Origin: Pseudonocardia autotrophica
GTDB lineage: Bacteria > Actinomycetota > Actinomycetes > Mycobacteriales > Pseudonocardiaceae
Assembly: GCF_000717175.1 (NCBI RefSeq)
Contig: NZ_JNYD01000004.1
Location: 62,001 to 126,000, forward strand
Length of the DNA: 64,000 nucleotides
Reading direction: 5' to 3'
Shown: positions 37,215-47,337 of the stretch, one piece after another
How the letters are laid out: each line of letters starts with the position of its first letter
Position numbering within the stretch: position 1 is the stretch's first letter
Translations under genes and position numbers: made by a program
Notes under the pieces: model-generated
Told to the model about the DNA's origin: nothing
The model's database searches: none
What the model saw: only the letters and a program-made list of their open reading frames with translations

Positions 37215-38480
37215 TCAGCGCGGGGAACGCGTGGTGCGGCGGGCGAGCCGGGACAGCTCGGCGAGGCCGGCGCCGGCGGCCTTCTCGACCCACGCGCCGT
37301 CGAGCGCGCCGCAGTCGATGCCGCGCAGCAGGAACCCGGAGAGCGCGGTGGCCGTGGCGGGCTCGTCGAGGAAGCCGGAGTCGGCACGCTCGCGGTAGGC
37401 CCGCAGCCGGGACGCGGCCGAATCGGCCGCGCCGCGGAAGAAGGCGAACACCGCGGTGAACCGGCTGGGCAGCTGGGCCGGGTGCAGGTCCCAGCCCTGG
37501 TAGAAGCCGCGTTCGAGGGAGCGCCGGACGAGCCGGCCGTGCAGGGCCCAGGCCGCCCGCACCGCCTCCGGGCTCCCGACCGGCAAGACGTTGGTGGATC
37601 CGTCGGAGAGCCGCACGCCCGTCCCCGCCGCCGCCACCTGCATCACGGCCTTGGCGTGGTCGGCCGCCGGGTGCTCCATGCTCTGGTACTCCGCGGCGAT
37701 GCCGAGCGAGGCGGAGTAGTCGTAGGTGCCGTAGTGCAGGCCCGAGCAGCGGCCCTCCGCGGCGGCGATCATGCCGGGCAGCGGGGAGGCGCCGTCGAGC
37801 CCGATCACGGTCTGCGGGGTCTCGACCTGGATCTCGAAACGGAGCGTGCCGGCGGGCAGGCCGTGCGCCTCCTCGAGCGCGTCGAGCACCGCGACGAGCG
37901 CGGTGACCTGGGCCGGCGCGGTGACCTTCGGCAGCGTGACGACGAATCCCGCCGGCACTCCGCCGCGCGCCGCCAGCTCGGCCACGAACGCGGTCAGCGT
38001 GTGGATCCCGCGACGGCGGGTGGCCGCCTCCAGGCTGCGGAACCGGATCCCCGTGAAGGGCGGTGCGGTCCCGGCGTCGACGGCGGCGACGAGCTCCGCG
38101 GCCGCGCGGCGGACCTCGGCGTCCTCCTCGGCGTCGGGCCGCACGCCGTAGCCGTCCTCGAAGTCGATCCGCAGGTCCTCGATCGGCTCGGTGACGAGCT
38201 TGTCCCGCACCCGGGCACGCAGCGCGTCGGCCCCGCCGGCGGGGATCCCCCAGCACGCAGCCAGCTCGGCCTGGCCGGGGGCGTGCGAGTCGAACACCTC
38301 GCAGGCAGTGGCACCCCAGGCGGCGGACACGGATCGGTCGAAGCGGTCCGCCGGCACGTACACCGTGTGCACGGGCTGGCGGGTCCCGACGTCGCCGGGA
38401 TACGCGGTCGCGAGCACGGCGTCGACCGGGGCGAGGTCGCGGTCGACCGCGGTCGCCAGTTCCTCGGCGAGATCCGTCAT
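37215..38480 (-). CDS. DUF6986 family protein (HpcH/HpaI aldolase-like fold)
   Basis: This 421-residue protein has features of the phosphoenolpyruvate/pyruvate-binding TIM-barrel enzymes: LRIDFEDGYGVRPD near residue 102, FEIQVETPQTVIGL near 210 with the metal-binding Glu, and LHYGTYDYSASLGI. It is related to citrate-lyase-beta and malate-synthase-like proteins, usually annotated DUF6986 or aldolase. Its substrate is unknown. Its place next to ureide-degrading genes suggests glyoxylate handling, which is inference. I chose ATG 38480; an upstream GTG at 38498 would add six residues. Confidence 0.75.
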   Translation of the reverse strand: MTDLAEELATAVDRDLAPVDAVLATAYPGDVGTRQPVHTVYVPADRFDRSVSAAWGATACEVFDSHAPGQAELAACWGIPAGGADALRARVRDKLVTEPIEDLRIDFEDGYGVRPDAEEDAEVRRAAAELVAAVDAGTAPPFTGIRFRSLEAATRRRGIHTLTAFVAELAARGGVPAGFVVTLPKVTAPAQVTALVAVLDALEEAHGLPAGTLRFEIQVETPQTVIGLDGASPLPGMIAAAEGRCSGLHYGTYDYSASLGIAAEYQSMEHPAADHAKAVMQVAAAGTGVRLSDGSTNVLPVGSPEAVRAAWALHGRLVRRSLERGFYQGWDLHPAQLPSRFTAVFAFFRGAADSAASRLRAYRERADSGFLDEPATATALSGFLLRGIDCGALDGAWVEKAAGAGLAELSRLARRTTRSPR

Positions 38481-38544
38481 GGACGGATCCTGCCCCACCG
38501 GGGGCCGATCACACCGGACGGAACGGCGTGATCCCTCCCGCGCG

Positions 38545-39219
38545 TCAGGCGGCCGCGGCCTCGCCGGGGCGGCGGTGGTAGCGGTCGACGTACACCTGGC
38601 CGCTCAGGTCGGCGATCGCGTCCATGACCTCGTCCGTGACCGCGCGGCGGATGGCGGCGGAGCCCTCCAGGCCGTCGTAGCGGCTGAAGTCCAGCGGCCG
38701 CCCGAAGCGGACCTCGACGCGGGCCACGCGCGGCAGCTTCTTCCCCACGGGCTGCACCTTCTCGGTGCCGACCAGCCCGACGGGCACCACCACGGCACCG
38801 GTGGACAGCGCGAGCGACGCGACGCCCGTGTGCCCGCGGTGCAGCCGCCCGTCGAGCGAGCGGGTGCCCTCCGGGTAGATGCCGAAGGCGCCGCCGGCCT
38901 CCAGGACCGTGCGCCCCGCCTCCAGCGCGGCGAGCCCGGCCTTGGCGTTGGCGCGGTCGACCGGGACGTAGCCCAGCGCGCCGAGGAAGCGCCCGATCAG
39001 CCGGGTCTTGAGGCTGCGCGCGGTGAAGTACTCGGCCTTGGCGAGGAAGGCCACCGGCCGCGGCGTGACCAGCGGGATCACGGCCGTGTCGACGGCCGCA
39101 CGATGGTTCGCGGCGAAGATCACCGGCCCGTGCGCCGGGACGTTCTGCACCCCCTGCACCCGCGGCCGCCAGATCATCCGCACCAGCGGCGCCAGCACCC
39201 ACCTGATCAGGAACTGCAT
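38545..39219 (-). CDS. PlsC-type 1-acyl-glycerol-3-phosphate acyltransferase family protein
   Basis: This 224-residue membrane-associated acyltransferase has the HX4D motif as ANHRAAVDTAV near residue 40 (Ala replaces the common Ser). The second block is PVDRANAK, the third is FGIYPEGTRSLDGRLHRGHTG, and the fourth is VVPVGLVGTEKV. An N-terminal hydrophobic segment anchors it. It would transfer acyl groups in phospholipid synthesis, though the acceptor is uncertain. It ends 65 bp from the DUF6986 gene start. Confidence 0.9.
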   Translation of the reverse strand: MQFLIRWVLAPLVRMIWRPRVQGVQNVPAHGPVIFAANHRAAVDTAVIPLVTPRPVAFLAKAEYFTARSLKTRLIGRFLGALGYVPVDRANAKAGLAALEAGRTVLEAGGAFGIYPEGTRSLDGRLHRGHTGVASLALSTGAVVVPVGLVGTEKVQPVGKKLPRVARVEVRFGRPLDFSRYDGLEGSAAIRRAVTDEVMDAIADLSGQVYVDRYHRRPGEAAAA

Positions 39220-39383
39220 GACTCTTGATCCTCCCCCGGGACCCGGCCGGACGCACCCCGACGTCGTCCGGACCAGTGTCGCGCACCCATTGTGACGCCC
39301 AGGTCACCGCTCTGGAACGTACCGACGACGTGACGTCGGCGGTTCCGCCACGTGAGGGAGGCGGTGCAGATTTGTGCGCTCCG

Positions 39384-39812
39384 CTAACGCCCGAACCAGC
39401 GGTCCGCCGCCGGCCGGAACATGGCGGCGAGCGCCGCGAGGACGGCCAGCACGTGCACCGCGCGCAGCACGACGATCACGATCGTCGGTCCGTCGGCCGC
39501 GGCGAGGAACTCCGGCACGGCGCCGCCCGCGGCCAGCCACCGCAGCGGCTCGACGACGAGCGAGGCGGTCCCGAGCAGCCCCATCAGCAGCGCGACCGCC
39601 CACCGCGCCGCGTCGCGGCCGGAGTACAGCCCGAGGACGAGGACGGCGAGCCCGAGGTAGATCGCGAACCGGACGGCGAGGGCGATAGGGCCGGGCGGTT
39701 CGGGCGTCGCGAACCGCACGAGGGTCTCCGCGACCCCGCAGCCGATCGCGGTGAACCACAGCGCGACGGAGGTGCTGACGGCGGTGGGCGCCGTCCCGGT
39801 GGTGGTGGTCAT
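39384..39812 (-). CDS. Four-helix membrane protein, unknown function
   Basis: This 142-residue protein has four predicted membrane helices (VALWFTAIGCGVAETLV; IALAVRFAIYLGLAVLVLGLY; WAVALLMGLLGTASLVV; IVIVVLRAVHVLAVLAALAAMF) and a short polar C-terminus. I do not recognise the family. The start at ATG 39812 is preceded by no strong ribosome site. A 164-bp gap without recognisable features separates it from the acyltransferase gene. Confidence 0.65.
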   Translation of the reverse strand: MTTTTGTAPTAVSTSVALWFTAIGCGVAETLVRFATPEPPGPIALAVRFAIYLGLAVLVLGLYSGRDAARWAVALLMGLLGTASLVVEPLRWLAAGGAVPEFLAAADGPTIVIVVLRAVHVLAVLAALAAMFRPAADRWFGR

Positions 39813-39908
39813 GCTCCGCAAGGCTTCCCGTCCGGCGCGCCGCGGTCCGCCCGGTCGGCCCCCGAGCCCGCGGTGGGGCGGCCCCCACCCGCCACCGGCA
39901 CCCCGCCG

Positions 39909-40388
39909 GTGCACGCGGCGTCGCTCGCGGCGCGGCCGACCACGAGCTGGGGGCCGGTCGCGGCGCACACCCTGCACGCCGAACGCGGCGCGACCGACGG
40001 CCGGGTGCGGGCGTTCGCGCTCGCCCTCGCCGGCCGGCACACGCTGTACGTGTCGGCCTCGGTGTGCCGCGACGTCCTCCTCGACCGCGGCACCCTCGTC
40101 CACGACCGGCCGGGCGGCGAGGAGCCCTACCTCGCCGCGCTGGGGGACTGGATGGGCCTGCCGGCGGAGCCTCCGCTGTGGTGTTGGTTCGGCCCGGTCT
40201 ACGTCCCGCTCGTGCGCCGGCACGTCCGCGCGGAGGCGGTCGCGGGCGGGCTGCTCCGCGACGACGGGCCGTGGGTCCCCGAGCACCTGCGGGCCCGGCT
40301 CGACGAGCCCGACCCGGCCCGGCGCAGGGCCCCGCGCCTGCCCCGTGGCCTGCGCCGATCCGCCTGGAGGATGCTCTTCGGCGGTTAA
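39909..40388 (+). CDS. Hypothetical protein, start uncertain
   Basis: The last 140 codons of this frame have real-protein composition (aromatic-rich: LAGRHTLYVSASVCRD, EPPLWCWFGPVYVPLVRRHVRAE, GPWVPEHLRARLDE, then a basic tail). The family is not recognised. The frame runs far upstream into sequence that overlaps the divergent membrane-protein gene, so the true start is unclear; GTG 39909 is a working choice with no strong ribosome site. It precedes the ABC-F leader. Confidence 0.45.
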   Translation: MHAASLAARPTTSWGPVAAHTLHAERGATDGRVRAFALALAGRHTLYVSASVCRDVLLDRGTLVHDRPGGEEPYLAALGDWMGLPAEPPLWCWFGPVYVPLVRRHVRAEAVAGGLLRDDGPWVPEHLRARLDEPDPARRRAPRLPRGLRRSAWRMLFGG

Positions 40389-40431
40389 TCGGTTGCGGGG
40401 CCGGGCCGCCGTGGGCGAAGGTGATCGCATC

Positions 40432-40513
40432 ATGGGCCTCTGACACCACCCTGCGCCCGCGGCCGCGGCACGAGCCCGGCGGGCGCGAGATCCCGATCTT
40501 CCCCGGTGGTGTC
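40432..40513 (+). promoter_or_regulatory. Putative translation-attenuation leader of the ABC-F gene
   Basis: A three-codon ORF (Met-Gly-Leu-stop, 40432-40443) sits behind an AAGGTGAT ribosome site. Right after it GACACCACC (40442-40450) is exactly complementary to GGTGGTGTC (40505-40513), which ends three bases before the ABC-F ATG. Between the arms GCGCCCGC (40453) and GCGGGCGC (40479) form a further 8-bp stem. The arrangement would hide the start region unless a ribosome is held on the short ORF. Confidence 0.55.
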
Positions 40514-40516
40514 GCC

Positions 40517-42124
<1,608 letters not shown>

Positions 42125-42142
42125 GCCGTCGATGGTGCGGGT

Positions 42143-43231
42143 CTACAGCTCGGCGCGCAGGGCCTGCTGGGCGTCGGACCGGCTGAGCCCGGTGGCCTGC
42201 AGCAGGTCGATCGCGATCGAGCGCAGCTGGGCGATCATCACCTGCTCGGACATGCCGAGGTCGCCGGCGGCGGCGCCCAGGACCGGCGAGTCGTGCACGA
42301 GGTCGAGGATCGGTTCCCGGGCCGCCTCGCGATCGCCCTCGCCGACCTGCGCGGTCAGCTTCTGCACCGCGGCGGCGAGCTGGGCGACGGCGTCGGGCAG
42401 GGCCTCGACGGTGGGCTCGTCGTCCTGCAGCGCGGTGAGCGCGCGGCGGGCGAGGACCCGGGTGTTGCGGAAGGCGTAGTCGGTGCGTCGGGCCAGCTCG
42501 CCGAACCGGGCCAGCTCGGCGCGGTGCGGGCGCCGCAGCGGGGCCACCGCGGTGACCTCGCGCCCGGACTTCACCGATGCGAGCAGCTCGTCGACCAGGG
42601 GCTGGCTGCGGCGGGCGCGCTGCAGCGCGTCGGCCGCCGCTGCCTCGTCCCGCTGCCGGAGCGCCTCCGCCACCCCGAACAGCACGGCGGCGAGCTCGTC
42701 GAGGGCCCGGCGCGCCTGCCGCCGGACCGGGCCGAGCGGGTGCGACGGCAGCAGCGCGGCCACGAGCAGCCCGACCGTGCCGCCGATCAGGGAGTCGACC
42801 CAGCGGTCGATCCCGCCCGTCTGCCCCGGTGGGAGCAGGGTCGCGACCAGCACGGCCGACGAGCCGGCCTGCGCGACGATCAGGGTGCCGCCGTCGGTGA
42901 ACACCGCGGCCGCCACGGCGAGCATCACCACCAGGGCGATCTGCCACGGCCCGGAGCCGATCGCGGCGACCAGCAGGTCGCCGACCAGCACCCCGAGGCT
43001 CACGCCCACCACCAGCTCGGCGGTCCGGCGCAGCCGGGACCCGAGGGAGACGCCGAGGCTGATCACCGCGGCGATCGGGGCGAAGAAGGGGCGTGGGTGC
43101 CCGACGAGGTCGGCCGCGACGAACCACGCCAGGCCCGCCGCCAGCCCGCACTGGACGATCGGCAGCGCCGACATCCGCAGGCGGCGCGCGCCCAGGTGCA
43201 GCCGGGCGCGCGCCCGCGCGGCCACGCTCAT
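42143..43231 (-). CDS. FUSC/aromatic acid exporter-like membrane protein
   Basis: This 362-residue protein has an N-terminal half with about five to six membrane helices (VQCGLAAGLAWFVAADLVG; PFFAPIAAVISLGVSLG; ALVVMLAVAAAVF; SLIGGTVGLLVAALLP) and a long cytoplasmic helical domain. The conserved FFAPIAAVISLG matches the FUSC/ArAE family (YccS-like). Substrates are unknown; relatives export aromatic acids. It is convergent with the ABC-F gene, 18 bp away. Confidence 0.85.
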   Translation of the reverse strand: MSVAARARARLHLGARRLRMSALPIVQCGLAAGLAWFVAADLVGHPRPFFAPIAAVISLGVSLGSRLRRTAELVVGVSLGVLVGDLLVAAIGSGPWQIALVVMLAVAAAVFTDGGTLIVAQAGSSAVLVATLLPPGQTGGIDRWVDSLIGGTVGLLVAALLPSHPLGPVRRQARRALDELAAVLFGVAEALRQRDEAAAADALQRARRSQPLVDELLASVKSGREVTAVAPLRRPHRAELARFGELARRTDYAFRNTRVLARRALTALQDDEPTVEALPDAVAQLAAAVQKLTAQVGEGDREAAREPILDLVHDSPVLGAAAGDLGMSEQVMIAQLRSIAIDLLQATGLSRSDAQQALRAEL

Positions 43232-43258
43232 CGGATAGCGTTCATCCGACGACGGCGG

Positions 43259-43672
43259 TCAGGACACGCCCAGCGCCGCGGCCGCCGCGGGGTCGGAGTC
43301 GGCGAGGAAGCCGCGGATCCGCTCGACCTCGTCCGTCTCGCCGATCGCCTCGGCGGAGCGCATCAGCGCACCCAGCGCGCGCAGGAAGCCCTGGTTCGGC
43401 TCGTGCGACCACGGGATCGGGCCGAAGCCCTTCCACCCGTTGCGGCGCAGCTGGTCCAGGCCGCGGTGGTAGCCGGTGCGGGCGTACGCGTACGCCGCCA
43501 CGGTGTGCTTGTCGGCCAGGGCGTTCTCGGCCAGGGTGGCCCAGGCGATCGACGACGCGGGGTTGGCCGCCGCGACGTCGGCCGGGTCCTCGCCCGCGGC
43601 CAGCGCGGCCGCGGCGGGGTCGACGGGCAGGCGCGTGGGCTCGGGGCCCAGCAGGTTGCCGTGCAGACTCAT
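43259..43672 (-). CDS. DUF3151 family protein
   Basis: This 137-residue soluble protein has DUF3151 features: MSLHGNLLGPEPTRLP at the start, SSIAWATLAENALADKHTVAAYAYARTGYHRGLD and GWKGFGPIPWSHEPNQGFLRAL. Function is unknown. It lies next to fba here as it does near fba in mycobacteria (Rv0360c and Rv0363c). It is downstream of fba on the same strand with 44 bp between. Confidence 0.9.
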   Translation of the reverse strand: MSLHGNLLGPEPTRLPVDPAAAALAAGEDPADVAAANPASSIAWATLAENALADKHTVAAYAYARTGYHRGLDQLRRNGWKGFGPIPWSHEPNQGFLRALGALMRSAEAIGETDEVERIRGFLADSDPAAAAALGVS

Positions 43673-43716
43673 GCCTCCATCCTGCCCCGTCGACCCCTCG
43701 TGCGATCCGGCCGGGC

Positions 43717-44751
43717 TCAGCCCGCCAGGGACTTGCCGGCCGACTTCAGCGACTCGCACGCCTCGACGACGCGCTCGGACATCGCGACCTCGGCCTTCTT
43801 GCCGTAGGAGCGCGGGTCGTAGGTCTTCTTGTTGCCGACCTCGCCGTCGACCTTCAGCACGCCGTCGTAGTTCTCGAACATGTGCGCCGCGATCGGGCGG
43901 GTGTAGGCGTACTGGGTGTCGGTGTCCACGTTCATCTTCACGACGCCGTAGGACAGCGCCTCGTGGATCTCCTCCAGCAGCGAGCCGGAGCCGCCGTGGA
44001 ACACCAGGTCGAACGGCTTGGAGCCCTCCGCCAGGCCCAGCTTCTGCGTGGCGACCTGCTGGCCCTCCTTGAGGATCTCCGGGCGCAGCTTGACGTTGCC
44101 CGGCTTGTAGACGCCGTGCACGTTGCCGAAGGTCGCGGCCAGCAGGTAGCGGCCCTTGTCGCCGGCGCCGAGGGCCTCCACGGTGCGCTCGTAGTCCCCG
44201 GGCGCGGTGTAGAGCTTCTCGTTGATGTCGTTGGCGACGCCGTCCTCCTCGCCGCCGACCACACCGATCTCGATCTCCAGGATGATCTTGGCCTTGGCCG
44301 CCTCGTCGAGCAGCTCGGCCGCGATCTTGAGGTTCTCCTCGAGCTCGACCGCGGAGCCGTCCCACATGTGCGACTGGAAGAGCGGGTTCCCGCCCTTGGC
44401 CACGCGCTCCTGGCTGATCGCGATCAGCGGGCGGACGAAGCCGTCGAGCTTGTCCTTCGGGCAGTGGTCGGTGTGCAGCGCCACGTTGACCGGGTACGAG
44501 TCCGCGACCACGTGGGCGAACTCGGCGAGCGCGGTCGCGCCGGTGACCATGTTCTTCACCCGGGTTCCGGAGAGGAACTCGGCACCGCCCGTCGAGACCT
44601 GCACGATGCCGTCGCTGCCCGCCTCGGCGAAGCCGCGCAGGGCCGCGTGCAGCGTCTCGGAGCTGGTCACATTGATGGCCGGGTACGCATACTCCCCGCT
44701 CTTGGCCTTGTCCAGCATCTCGTTGTAGATCTCGGGGCTGGCGATCGGCAT
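43717..44751 (-). CDS. fba: Class II fructose-bisphosphate aldolase
   Basis: This zinc-dependent aldolase of glycolysis and gluconeogenesis cleaves fructose 1,6-bisphosphate into DHAP and glyceraldehyde 3-phosphate. The protein has 344 residues. Zinc ligands are in ALHTDHCPKDK near residue 93, ATFGNVHGVYKPG near 212 and LVFHGGSGS near 252; the phosphate loop follows in MNVDTDTQYAYTRP. It is a single essential-type gene with ATG 44751 and ribosome site AGGAGGGC. It is divergent from the sigma-factor gene. Confidence 0.97.
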   Translation of the reverse strand: MPIASPEIYNEMLDKAKSGEYAYPAINVTSSETLHAALRGFAEAGSDGIVQVSTGGAEFLSGTRVKNMVTGATALAEFAHVVADSYPVNVALHTDHCPKDKLDGFVRPLIAISQERVAKGGNPLFQSHMWDGSAVELEENLKIAAELLDEAAKAKIILEIEIGVVGGEEDGVANDINEKLYTAPGDYERTVEALGAGDKGRYLLAATFGNVHGVYKPGNVKLRPEILKEGQQVATQKLGLAEGSKPFDLVFHGGSGSLLEEIHEALSYGVVKMNVDTDTQYAYTRPIAAHMFENYDGVLKVDGEVGNKKTYDPRSYGKKAEVAMSERVVEACESLKSAGKSLAG

Positions 44752-44894
44752 CTGAAGTGCCCTCCTCGGGTCCGCGTCGTTCGCCCGCCAGTATCACCCA
44801 CCAGCGCCGACGTGCCGAATGACGTGATGGTCGACTCCGCCGGGCCCGTCCCGCACGGACTCCCGAGCTCCGTCTGCGCGGATCGCACGCTCGA

Positions 44895-44900
44895 TAAGGT
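44895..44900 (+). promoter_or_regulatory. -10 box of a leaderless-type promoter
   Basis: TAAGGT lies six bases before the GTG start of the sigma-factor gene. Confidence 0.5.
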
Positions 44901-44906
44901 GGACCC

Positions 44907-45533
44907 GTGGGGGCTGGAGCGAACCCGGTGGACACCGGCGGCTACGAGAGCACGGTCGAGCGCACGCTGAGCAGGCTGCGCCGGATCGACTCGCGGCCCG
45001 ACCCCGCGGTGGCCGCCCCGCCGCCGCAGGTCCCCGGTGCCCCGCTCACCCTCGCCGACCTCTACCGCGACCACCGGATGCGGCTGGTCCGGCTGGCCGT
45101 GCTGCTCGTCGACGAGCCGGCCACCGCCGAGGACGTCGTGCAGGAGGCCTTCGCCGGGCTGCACCGGCACTGGGCCGGGCTGCGCGACGAGGCCGCGGCC
45201 GTCGGCTACCTGCGCACCGCCGTCGTCAACGGGTCCCGGTCGGTGCTGCGCCGCCGCCGCACGGCCCGCGAGTACGTGGCCCCGCACCAGGTCAACGCCC
45301 GGTCCGCGGAGTCGCTGGCGATGCTCTCGGCCGAGCACCAGGCCGTCGTCGACGCGCTGGGCACGCTGCCGCCGCGGCAGCGGGAGGTCCTGGTGCTGCG
45401 CTACTACGGCGGGCTGTCCGAGGCCGAGATCGCCGAGGCCGCCGGGATCACCCGCGGGACGGTCAAGTCGACGGCCAGCCGGGCGCTCGACGCGGTGGCC
45501 CGTGTCATGGCCGAACGGTCCGGGGGAAGATAG
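44907..45533 (+). CDS. SigE-family ECF RNA polymerase sigma factor
   Basis: This 208-residue sigma factor has region 2 (LYRDHRMRLVRLAVLLVDEPATAEDVVQEAFAGLHR) near residues 50-95 and region 4 (LPPRQREVLVLRYYGGLSEAEIAEAAGITRGTVKS) near 155-190. A Pro/Ala-rich N-terminal extension of about 45 residues is unusual. No zinc-binding anti-sigma gene follows; the next gene encodes a small single-helix membrane protein that could take that role. The GTG start at 44907 directly follows a -10 box. Confidence 0.88.
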   Translation: MGAGANPVDTGGYESTVERTLSRLRRIDSRPDPAVAAPPPQVPGAPLTLADLYRDHRMRLVRLAVLLVDEPATAEDVVQEAFAGLHRHWAGLRDEAAAVGYLRTAVVNGSRSVLRRRRTAREYVAPHQVNARSAESLAMLSAEHQAVVDALGTLPPRQREVLVLRYYGGLSEAEIAEAAGITRGTVKSTASRALDAVARVMAERSGGR

Positions 45534-45555
45534 TCCCCGGGAGGACACACCAACC

Positions 45556-45840
45556 ATGACGAACCCGCACGCCCACGCGAACCCGAACCCGTCGGTCGAC
45601 CCCGGTCGCCGGCTGGCCGAGGCGCTGCACGCGCAGGCGGTCTCGTCCGCGTCCGCGCCGGCCGGGCACCCGGTCGCGCACACCGCCCCGCGGCGGTCCC
45701 CGGAGCCGCGCGCCGACGCCGCGCTGCGCCGGCAGCTCCTCTGGGCGCTGGTGATCGCCCTGCTCGCGGGCCTGGTGCTGGGCGCGGGGATCGGGCTCGT
45801 CTCGCTGCTGTTCCCCGGGGTCCTTCCCACGGTCGGCTGA
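45556..45840 (+). CDS. Small membrane protein downstream of the sigma factor
   Basis: This 94-residue protein has a His/Asn/Pro-rich N-terminal half (MTNPHAHANPNPSVDPGRRL), a middle cytoplasmic helix, and one membrane helix near residues 62-86 (LLWALVIALLAGLVLGAGIGLVSLLF). The ATG is preceded by GGGAGGACAC. It follows the sigma gene by 22 bp. It could modulate the sigma factor, but no anti-sigma motif is visible. Confidence 0.6.
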   Translation: MTNPHAHANPNPSVDPGRRLAEALHAQAVSSASAPAGHPVAHTAPRRSPEPRADAALRRQLLWALVIALLAGLVLGAGIGLVSLLFPGVLPTVG

Positions 45841-45862
45841 CGGGACGCACAGGTGCGCCCGG

Positions 45863-45868
45863 TACCGT
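45863..45868 (+). promoter_or_regulatory. -10 box of a leaderless-type promoter
   Basis: TACCGT lies seven bases before the GTG of the first DedA gene. Confidence 0.5.
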
Positions 45869-45875
45869 CCTCCGC

Positions 45876-46601
45876 GTGACCCACACGCTTGCCCTGGGCC
45901 CCGAATGGTTGAAGCCCGACGTCATCATCGGCTGGCTCGGCCCCTGGGCGCTGCTGGGCCTGGCGCTCATCGTGTTCGCCGAGTGCGGCCTGCTGCTGGG
46001 GTTCTTCCTGCCGGGTGACTCCCTGCTGTTCACCGCCGGACTGTTCGTGGCGTCGGGCGCGATCCGCACCCCGCTGTGGGTGGTCTGCCTGCTGCTCGTG
46101 GTCGCGGCCTTCGTCGGCAACGCCTGCGGCTACGGCATCGGGCGCAAGGCCGGACCCGCGATCTTCGACAAGCCGAAGAGCAGGCTGTTCAAGCCGCAAC
46201 ACGTCGTCAAGACGCAGGAGTTCTTCGACAGGTACGGCAACCGCGCGATCGTCCTCGGACGTTTCGTGCCCATCGTCCGCACGTTCATCACCGTGATGGC
46301 CGGCGTCGGGAAGATGGAGGCGAAGCGCTACCTCACGTACTCCCTGATCGGGGGCGTGGCCTGGGCCGCCGGCGTCACGGTGCTCGGCTACTTCCTCGGC
46401 CAGATCCAGTTCGTGCGGGACAACATCGAGCTGATGCTCATCCTGATCGTGCTGCTCTCGGTGGTGCCGATCGCGATCGAGTTCCTGCGCGCCCGGCGGC
46501 AGTCCCACGGGGCCGTCGCGGCCGAGGGGTACGACCCCGACGCGACCACCCGCATCCCGGTCGTCCGGCCGGACGACCGGCCGCCCGGCCACCACCGCTG
46601 A
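45876..46601 (+). CDS. DedA family membrane protein (first of two)
   Basis: This 241-residue DedA (SNARE-associated/VTT) protein has the motif ECGLLLGFFLPGDSLL in the re-entrant hairpin near residue 36, then GNACGYGIGRKAGPAIF and the second hairpin FVPIVRTFITVMAGVGKM with the conserved Arg. DedA proteins are proposed to flip lipid carriers such as undecaprenyl phosphate. The C-terminal 45 residues are polar. It is probably leaderless. It is followed after 13 bp by a second DedA gene; a DedA gene near fba also occurs in mycobacteria (Rv0364). Confidence 0.92.
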   Translation: MTHTLALGPEWLKPDVIIGWLGPWALLGLALIVFAECGLLLGFFLPGDSLLFTAGLFVASGAIRTPLWVVCLLLVVAAFVGNACGYGIGRKAGPAIFDKPKSRLFKPQHVVKTQEFFDRYGNRAIVLGRFVPIVRTFITVMAGVGKMEAKRYLTYSLIGGVAWAAGVTVLGYFLGQIQFVRDNIELMLILIVLLSVVPIAIEFLRARRQSHGAVAAEGYDPDATTRIPVVRPDDRPPGHHR

Positions 46602-46614
46602 CCCGGAGGAGCAC

Positions 46615-47325
46615 GTGCGACAGACGGTCCTGGCCTTCGACCCGCTCGGCTCGGCCGGGCCGGTCACGGTCTGGGTCGTCGTGCTCGCGTTCGTGTTCCT
46701 GGAGTGCGCGTTCGTCATCGGGCTGTTCCTGCCGGGCGACTCGCTGCTCGTCGCGGCGGGCGTGGTGCTCGCCGCCCAGCAGCACGAGCTCTCGGCCTGG
46801 CTGCTCTCGGCCGCCGCGGTGATCGTCGCCGTCGCCGGCAACCAGGTCGGCTACCTCGTCGGGCGCTACACCGGGAACCGGATCAAGGTCCGCAAGGGTG
46901 GGAAGCTCCTGACCAGGGAGAACCTCGACCGGGCGGGGCGGTTCCTCGACCGGTGGGGGTTCTGGTCGATCGTCGTGGCCCGCTGGGTGCCGTGGGTCCG
47001 CACGCTCGCCCCGGCCATCGCCGGCGCCGCGCGGATGGACAACCGCAAGTTCCTGCTGGCCAACCTGGTCGGCGCCCTCGCCTGGGTGCCCACGCTCATG
47101 ATGCTCGGCTACTACGCCGCCGGGCTGCTCGACCGCATCCCGTGGGTGCGGCACGTGGCGGTGGTCGCGGCGATCGCCTTCTTCGTGGTCGGCACGGCCG
47201 TCGGGGTCGTCCGGTACGTCATGGAGGTGCGGCGGCCGGTCGACGACGAGGCGCGGGTCGGGTCCGGCCCCGCCGCCTCCGGGGCCGACCCGGGCGTCGA
47301 CCCCGCGCCGGTCGACCGGCCCTGA
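46615..47325 (+). CDS. DedA family membrane protein (second of two)
   Basis: This 236-residue paralogue of the preceding gene has ECAFVIGLFLPGDSLLVAAGV in the first hairpin, GNQVGYLVGRYTGNRIKV, and VPWVRTLAPAIAGAARMDNRKF in the second. The tail is acidic and Pro-rich. GTG 46615 has GGAGGAGC just upstream, unlike its partner. Close spacing suggests an operon and perhaps a functional pair. Confidence 0.92.
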   Translation: MRQTVLAFDPLGSAGPVTVWVVVLAFVFLECAFVIGLFLPGDSLLVAAGVVLAAQQHELSAWLLSAAAVIVAVAGNQVGYLVGRYTGNRIKVRKGGKLLTRENLDRAGRFLDRWGFWSIVVARWVPWVRTLAPAIAGAARMDNRKFLLANLVGALAWVPTLMMLGYYAAGLLDRIPWVRHVAVVAAIAFFVVGTAVGVVRYVMEVRRPVDDEARVGSGPAASGADPGVDPAPVDRP

Positions 47326-47337
47326 GCGGCCCGGTCC

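Noticed and set aside
39225..39908. Upstream extension of the hypothetical gene before the ABC-F leader
   Set aside because: This part of the frame lies opposite the four-helix membrane-protein gene and is Arg/Pro/Gly-rich without any family-like segment.
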